From NCBI GenBank assembly GCA_012295275.1, contig CM022678.1:11380782-11403281 (forward strand): DNA of 22,500 nt, read 5' to 3'. Origin of the DNA: Chrysomallon squamiferum. Its lineage: Eukaryota > Mollusca > Gastropoda > Neomphalida > Peltospiridae. Positions 17,547 through 22,500 of the stretch are shown one piece after another. Both the position numbers and the translations under genes were made by a program. The notes under the pieces were generated by a model. It was not told the origin of the DNA, searched no databases, and worked only from the letters and a program-made list of their open reading frames with translations. Each line of letters starts with the position of its first letter. Position 1 is the stretch's first letter.

Positions 17547-17854
17547 CAGCTTTTCAACAACATCACATTTCAGTAATGACGGCTTCATCGCCATCGTTGT
17601 TAATGTTTTCAGTGCTGTTGTCCCTGCAGAAAATGTCAGAGAAAGATTTACAGCGCTGATGTGCACCCAGTGGATTCATTACATCGGCTACATTTCATGT
17701 TTTCAAATCACTAGTGACTCCTGTGGCATTCACTAAGTGATTTCTTTCTCGGATAACTTATTTGTTAAACAGTAAATGATTTACTGAGAGCCTGTTGAGG
17801 TGTTCAGCTTGGTCTCTTGGGGAAATTTCCCATTCCAATCATGTCCCACGACTA
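17547..17854. other. Single-copy island with nested palindromes and Rel-type site
   Basis: Complex sequence crossed by open frames in both strands, none with a recognisable motif. It contains nested TCACT/AGTGA palindromes (17705-17743) and the perfect 12-bp palindrome GGGAAATTTCCC (17820-17831), similar to Rel/NF-kB/Dorsal sites. No gene called. Confidence 0.45.
17820..17831. promoter_or_regulatory. Rel/NF-kB-like palindrome
   Basis: GGGAAATTTCCC, preceded by one more G. The GGGAAA...TTTCCC arms resemble Dorsal/Rel targets, although the 12-bp form is longer than the usual 10-11 bp site. Confidence 0.3.
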
Positions 17855-17997
17855 ACACACACACACACACACAAACACACAAACACACATACACACACAC
17901 ACACACACGTATATACACACACACACACATATGTATATATAAAGTATGTATGAAGATGTGTATGTGTGTGTGTGTGTGTGTGTATATATGTGTGTAT
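17855..17997. repeat. (CA)n/(TG)n inverted pair
   Basis: CA-rich at 17855-17930 and TG-rich at 17957-17997 face each other across an AT-rich 26-bp centre, giving a hairpin-capable imperfect palindrome. Confidence 0.9.
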
Positions 17998-18406
17998 TTC
18001 AGCAATGTGTAATGTATTTTCAAGTCTGTTAGGTTTGCACTATGACCCACTGACTGTTGTATTAAATTCAATATTTCACTGCTACATATATTTCCAGTTC
18101 TGGACAGTGTCTCACTGGCTGATATATCAAAAGCATGTTTTGTTGTGTAGACGTAACATTTACACTTTATTTATTGCCCATTCTAGAAAGTGCTCAATCA
18201 ATGACATATCAATGTATGTTGTTTATTTGTGTGCAATTGCCCAATCCGACCAGTTTGACTGATGTATCAAAAAATGGTTAATAATCTCTTATATGTGAAC
18301 TGTTTCATTTCTGTCCTGTACATCAAAGACTGGACTTGGTGCTTTTAACTTTTAGCATATTTTTAAATTACACTTATTACTTACTGGTAAATCAAATAAA
18401 GAATAT
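17998..18406. other. Single-copy sequence with AATAAA before a TA tract; unclassified
   Basis: About 400 bp of complex sequence ending in CAAATAAAGAATATAT and an (AT)n run. This layout resembles a transcript or retroelement 3' end: a poly-A signal followed by a simple-repeat tail. A forward frame continues from the TG tract to 18262 but has no reverse transcriptase or other motif I recognise. I cannot choose between remnant retroelement, 3' UTR and plain spacer. Confidence 0.3.
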
Positions 18407-18500
18407 ATATATATATATATATCAATTTATATTATATATATATATGTGATATTAGTTAATATACTTTGTGAAAAACAAAATTTAATTTTTGAGAAAAAAT

Positions 18501-18550
<50 letters not shown>
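18407..18550. repeat. (TA)n tracts
   Basis: TA runs at about 18403-18422, 18431-18445 and a pure block at about 18504-18550, with AT-rich spacers. Confidence 0.9.
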
Positions 18551-18555
<5 letters not shown>

Positions 18556-18880
18556 TTAAATTGATAATAAGATTATTAAATGTAAATTTTTAAACCTCTT
18601 AGGTGAATGGAGGTAAATGATGTCAGCTTTGTTACAAAACATCAAAATAATTTAGCAAAAACATTTTTTTTTTTTTTTTTTAAATTCAGTTTATTAGGAA
18701 ATTGTTGTTCCAGGAAGAAAGAAGTTAAAGGTAAAAAAAAACAAAAAAATAAAAAGAGGGTAGAAATAAACTCAAGATTTGAAAATGTCCTGCTAGACAA
18801 AACTATGAAGAGTTTAAAAATAAAAATGTTTAATAACGTCATAAAGTTGATAAGAAGATAACAGACGGACAAAGAGAGAC
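18551..18880. other. AT-rich single-copy spacer
   Basis: No gene recognised. It holds a T19 run (18664-18682) and A-rich sequence near 18733-18755. Confidence 0.7.
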
Positions 18881-18953
18881 ATGTTACGTCACATGATTAA
18901 AAGTTTCACAAAGTTTTAATTATTCACCAGTTTAGTGCCACTAAAAACCTCCT

Positions 18954-18967
18954 GTTTCCTAGCAACC
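18954..18967 (-). promoter_or_regulatory. RFX X-box
   Basis: GTTTCCTAGCAACC; the minus strand is GGTTGCTAGGAAAC. Both half-sites are full: GTTGCT and GGAAAC. Confidence 0.55.
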
Positions 18968-19127
18968 GGGTCAACGAACTGTTCAACTGCACTGGGGAAA
19001 AGGCCACACAAGAGTTACATAAGGGGCATTAATCCCCCCCTCTCTCTCTCTGTAAATAAAATATCTGGCATTTTTCTCAAAGAAAGCCTCAGCCATGTTT
19101 GTTTGCATTTTATTATCAATAAAACAT

Positions 19128-19142
19128 GTTTCCATGGCAACC
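19128..19142 (-). promoter_or_regulatory. RFX X-box, near-ideal
   Basis: GTTTCCATGGCAACC; the minus strand is GGTTGCCATGGAAAC, essentially the textbook X-box. It lies 174 bp from the previous one, in the same orientation. Confidence 0.6.
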
Positions 19143-19182
19143 CTTGGGGTCTGTTAGTGCATGCCATGAACCAAATAGTTTG

Positions 19183-19192
19183 GTTACGTAAC
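19183..19192. promoter_or_regulatory. GTTACGTAAC bZIP palindrome
   Basis: A perfect 10-bp palindrome equal to the PAR-bZIP/C/EBP ideal site. It is the only CpG-containing member of the seven RTTAYGTAAY sites. Confidence 0.5.
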
Positions 19193-19214
19193 AGTGGGGA
19201 TCTGTTACTTTTTC

Positions 19215-19233
19215 TTGCCTACAGGGGGCACTG
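19215..19233 (+). promoter_or_regulatory. CTCF-like site
   Basis: TTGCCTACAGGGGGCACTG contains CCTACAGGGGGCA, which fits 11 of 13 positions of the CTCF core CCASYAGRKGGCR, including the invariant AGGGGGC. CTCF is present in most bilaterians. Confidence 0.45.
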
Positions 19234-19345
19234 TTAACAACAGGCAACTGCTTTGAAGATTGCCACCTTCTGTGGGGCCCTGTTTGGGTTATTTGATGAT
19301 GTGGGTTTTTTTGTTCTATGTGTAAGATGTAAATCAACTTATAAA

Positions 19346-19560
19346 AGAAGATGGTATATGTGTAAAAAAAAAAAAAAAGAAATAAGAAAGCATTTTAATT
19401 AAAATTATTTTTTAGTATATATTTAATATTATATATGAAAAACATGAGAATATTTTTCTTTCTGTGTTGACTTTTCTGATATATTTCTGTCTTTCTGTTT
19501 CTTTTGTCTTCTAAATTATATCTTTCTTTTTTCAGTTTCCTTTCAAATCAACATGAATGT
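19346..19560. other. AT-rich spacer with A15 run
   Basis: A15 at 19364-19378, then AT- and T-rich sequence. Nothing else recognised. Confidence 0.7.
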
Positions 19561-19858
19561 TAATATTATTATTTTTTTTTTTTCTATTTTTTCTTATTAC
19601 TATTATTTTACTATTACTATTATTACTATCATTATTATTAGTATTATTATTAGTACTATTATTATTATTAGTATTACTATTAGTACTATTATTAATATCT
19701 TTGTAATTATTTTTATTTCATCATCACAATTTTATAACTATTAATATGCATAATTTTAAATTTCAGTTTTGCAGAATAATAATAATAATAATAATAATAA
19801 TCATAATAATCATAATAATAATGATAACAACAATGATGATGATGATGATAAATAATAT
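19561..19858. repeat. (ATT/ACT)n and (AAT)n in inverted pair
   Basis: ATT with TAC/TAG variants at about 19561-19700 and AAT with CAT/GAT variants at about 19775-19858. They are complementary in opposite orientation across about 75 bp. Confidence 0.9.
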
Positions 19859-20200
19859 TAACAGCAACCACAACAGTTTTAGAAAAAGGAAACAATCCAT
19901 TAATTTTCTTTCTTTTTTTTTTTACATTTAAATTAAAAACTGAATTTATTCCGTGTACCCCAAGAGTGCCCCAGGTATGAAAATGTTTACAGATGTGTGC
20001 CAATCACACTTGTGTCGTGTAGAGAAATGTCTGACGTGTGTCTGTCTGAAACCCAATATGTCTCTCATAGACTGATTTCCTTCAGAGGTTCCACTTCATA
20101 ACCACACCCAACAACCATCTCTTAGACTGGTACTCACAGTTTGTTACGTGACAGAGGAAACTTCTTTTCAGTTTTAGTCTTTTTGAATTTTTAGTGTGGG
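19859..20200. other. Single-copy spacer
   Basis: Complex sequence from about 19940 onward, containing GTTACGTGAC near 20142 (a one-base variant of the bZIP palindrome). No gene recognised. Confidence 0.6.
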
Positions 20201-20315
20201 TATCTTACCAAACCCAACGACTTGTGTAATGAGGATCAAATCTTATAAATTTTTTAATTTGACTGTCAGAGAGAGATGTAAAATCTCAAATGATAAAAAC
20301 ATTTCTTTGTACATG

Positions 20316-20801
<486 letters not shown>

Positions 20802-20815
20802 CACATACACACACA

Positions 20816-20855
<40 letters not shown>

Positions 20856-21070
20856 ACCCTTAGAGGTACATGCACACACACATACACATATACACCAATA
20901 CACACACAGACTCACGCACATACACACGCACACACATTCTACACACACAGAGAGACTGTTAAAGCAAGGTATGTCTGTGTGTGTGTGTGTGTGTGTTATG
21001 TGTATGTATATTTGCATGTATTTAAGTATGTAAGTATGTGTGTATGTATGTATGTGTGTGTGTATGTGTC
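20802..21070. repeat. (CA)n to (GT)n inverted pair
   Basis: CA at 20802-20853, degenerate CA to about 20950, then GT at 20973-20997 and TATG/GT units to about 21070. The arms are complementary across about 25 bp. Confidence 0.9.
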
Positions 21071-21104
21071 TAAGTTTCTATTTACCAGCTTATTTCTGTA
21101 TACA

Positions 21105-21286
21105 TTTGCATTATTTTATTATATTAGATTACCTTACATTACTTTACTTTGTATTATATTACTTTGTATTATATTACTTTACTTTTTATTATATTACTCT
21201 GTATTGCATTATGTTTATCACATTACATTATATTTTATTACATTACATTACATTATTTTAATTATGTTACATTACATTACATTATA
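21105..21286. repeat. Degenerate (ATTAC)n pentanucleotide array
   Basis: About 180 bp of ATTAC/TACTT/TATTA units; the clearest runs (ACATT tandem) are near 21238-21255 and 21266-21284. Confidence 0.9.
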
Positions 21287-21601
21287 GAAAACTAAAACTA
21301 AAAAAAATAATAATTAATCATGTTAGTTCTGTCACTAAATATTAGCATCATTTTTTTTTTTTTTTTAATAATTTCTTTAGTTTCTTATGAATTACCGTAT
21401 GCACTTTTCATCAAATGAAAATTACTGAATCATTTTTTTGATGTGGAAACCCACCACCACCACACCAACCCCCCCAAAAGACCCCCCCCCTGTGGCTGAG
21501 AGTGCTGTAGAAGAAATGTCAGTGTTTGCTTGAGGACACCAGAAAAAAAAAAAAAAAAAAAATCTATTAATCTAAAAGAGAAGAAGAAGAAGAAGAAGAA
21601 A
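21287..21601. other. Homopolymers, C-rich block and (AAG)n
   Basis: T16 (21351-21366); a C-rich stretch at 21450-21490 with CCACCACCA units and C7 and C9 runs, quadruplex-capable on the minus strand; A20 (21543-21562); and AAG units (21578-21601). No gene seen. Confidence 0.8.
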
Positions 21602-21856
21602 TGGTTGTCTTCTGAGGGTTTTATAATTCTATCAGTTGTGAAGAGATGCTTGTAAAAGAATTAGTTTTGGTTTTGGGCACAGGCGTTTGTTTATAAATGT
21701 TCATTAACAGATTTTTGTGATTTTTAAAAAAAGTGTAATTTGACTAGTTTCTGTCACTGATGAAAACAGTAAAATTAATGTTTTTCACTTTGTTTGTATG
21801 GTGAAAAAAAGAATAAAAAAAAAAGACAAAATATCAGCTTTGTGTGAATTGATAGA
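21602..21856. other. AT-rich single-copy spacer
   Basis: Nothing recognised. Confidence 0.6.
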
Positions 21857-22020
21857 TACACAGAAGACAGAAAGACAAAGTGACAGACAGATAGATAAAC
21901 ACACATACATACAGACACGTTTATACAGTATGTGTGTGTTAGTGTGTCTAATGTTATATCTGTGTGTGTTTATGTATATGTGTGTGTGTGTATACAAGAC
22001 AAACAGAAACACACACAGAC
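21857..22020. repeat. CA/GACA then GT then CA simple repeats
   Basis: Degenerate ACAGA/GATA/CA to about 21920, GT-rich at about 21929-21992, then CA again at about 22009-22018, so orientation flips twice. Confidence 0.8.
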
Positions 22021-22295
22021 GGACAATCTGAACATCCAAATGTTTGTTAGATAATATATTTTGAGAGCTAAATAATTTAAAAAAAATAAATAAATATAAA
22101 TAAATAAAATAAATACCATCCACGACGCAGACACAAACTGTTCAAACATTAACACAAAAATAATGATTTCCATCTTCACTGTGTTTGTACACACAAATTC
22201 TTAGTCTCAGGATGTTCAAACTGGTCAAGAACAGTCAGAAAAAAAGTAATCAACACATTCGCAGCAAACATGCATCATCATAATACAACCATAAC
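22021..22295. other. Spacer with (AAAT)n
   Basis: AAAT units at about 22078-22116, otherwise complex AT-rich sequence with one TGGTCA at 22222. No gene recognised. Confidence 0.65.
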
Positions 22296-22322
22296 AAAAA
22301 AAAAAAAAAAAAAAAAAAAAAA
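22296..22322. repeat. A27 homopolymer
   Basis: Uninterrupted run of 27 A directly bordering the last island. Confidence 0.9.
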
Positions 22323-22500
22323 GTGATGACCATTTGCATCGGTCATTCCTTCTGGTCAGTCATGTTCGCTTTAACGAGACGAGGGCAGAGTCCAGTTGCG
22401 ATGTAAAGCTGTCGCGCGAATTGAGTCGTCCACCGAAAAATATCTCCTGCCATTTTTATCTGCCATAAATGATTAATCCAGTCCTCCTCCCAAATAAAAA
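22323..22500. promoter_or_regulatory. Island G with TGGTCA words and POU octamer, cut by window edge
   Basis: TGACCA (22327), a perfect octamer ATTTGCAT overlapping its last base (22332-22339), CGGTCA (starting about 22340) and TGGTCA (22353) fall within about 32 bp. A GTCGCGCGAATTGAGTCGTC CpG stretch and a TTTATCTGCC GATA word follow. It continues beyond the window. It resembles islands 1 and 2 in word use. Confidence 0.35.

Larger units (their letters stand above)
18881..19345. promoter_or_regulatory. Island F: CRE-like, M-box, two X-boxes, bZIP and CTCF-like sites
   Basis: The most factor-diverse island. TTACGTCA (18884-18891, CRE-like TGACGTAA on the minus strand) overlaps TCACATGA (18889-18896, M-box). 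X-boxes lie at 18954 and 19128, GTTACGTAAC at 19183-19192 and a CTCF-like core at 19215-19233. A plus-strand frame of 100 codons (18935-19237) crosses it, but the codons simply overlie these sites and show no domain. A distal enhancer/insulator or a promoter whose gene lies outside the window would both fit. Confidence 0.45.

Noticed and set aside
18935-19237. 100-codon forward frame in the RFX/CTCF island
   Set aside because: No domain or signal; the length is unremarkable for about 42% GC sequence and the DNA words explain the constraint better.
22296-22322. Retroposon poly-A tail
   Set aside because: Upstream sequence shows no recognisable element and no flanking duplication.

Overview
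This window looks like non-coding DNA from a eukaryotic nuclear genome, probably a metazoan. It is strongly AT-rich. Every common class of microsatellite is present, along with long A/T homopolymers, polypyrimidine tracts and TATA-rich stretches. There are no operons, no Shine-Dalgarno-led genes and no long complex open reading frames. Open frames above 60 codons are nearly all translations of simple repeats (CA/GT, GA/CT, ATT, TCTA, TTTC). The few that cross complex sequence match no family I recognise. A mollusc-like or similar repeat-rich invertebrate would fit, but the sequence does not settle the lineage. I annotate no protein-coding gene, tRNA, rRNA, CRISPR array or identifiable autonomous transposon.

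Layout: short, more GC-balanced single-copy 'islands' sit in an AT-rich, repeat-filled background. They lie at about 1.19-1.46, 3.94-4.38, 4.76-5.10, 6.84-7.11, 8.50-8.73, 9.69-9.98, 10.70-11.27, 12.12-12.50, 12.64-13.28, 16.87-17.12, 17.55-17.85, 18.88-19.35 and 22.32-22.50 kb. The gaps hold microsatellites, a seven-unit minisatellite (13.4-14.0 kb), a degenerate tandem array (6.5-6.8 kb), a 142-bp higher-order TCTA array (7.6-8.0 kb), and two inverted copies of a (CT)n-ended interspersed repeat (9.5 and 20.2 kb).

The islands share a motif vocabulary. (1) Six DR1-type nuclear-receptor sites (consensus TGACCTYTGACCC, two exact) lie at 4174, 4944, 8681, 12367, 16891 and 17063; the last four have WGATAA sites nearby. 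(2) Two islands, 10.87-11.25 and 12.64-13.27 kb, are packed with TGGTCA/TGACCA and ATTGTCC/ACAATGG words. They share an exact 14-mer and a composite ACAATGGTCA. (3) Three RFX X-box matches occur at 12901, 18954 and 19128; the last two share an island with a CTCF-like site and a perfect GTTACGTAAC. (4) Seven RTTAYGTAAY (PAR-bZIP/C/EBP-like) sites are scattered through the window. (5) Two clusters of E2-box (CACCTG/TACCTG) words lie at 148-230 and 4998-5096. My best reading is an intergenic or intronic regulatory landscape. Factor assignments rest on consensus matching alone.

No genes can be shown to work together here. The most testable new element is the TGGTCA/ACAATGG island family. The strongest purely structural observation is the 9.5/20.2 kb inverted repeat pair.
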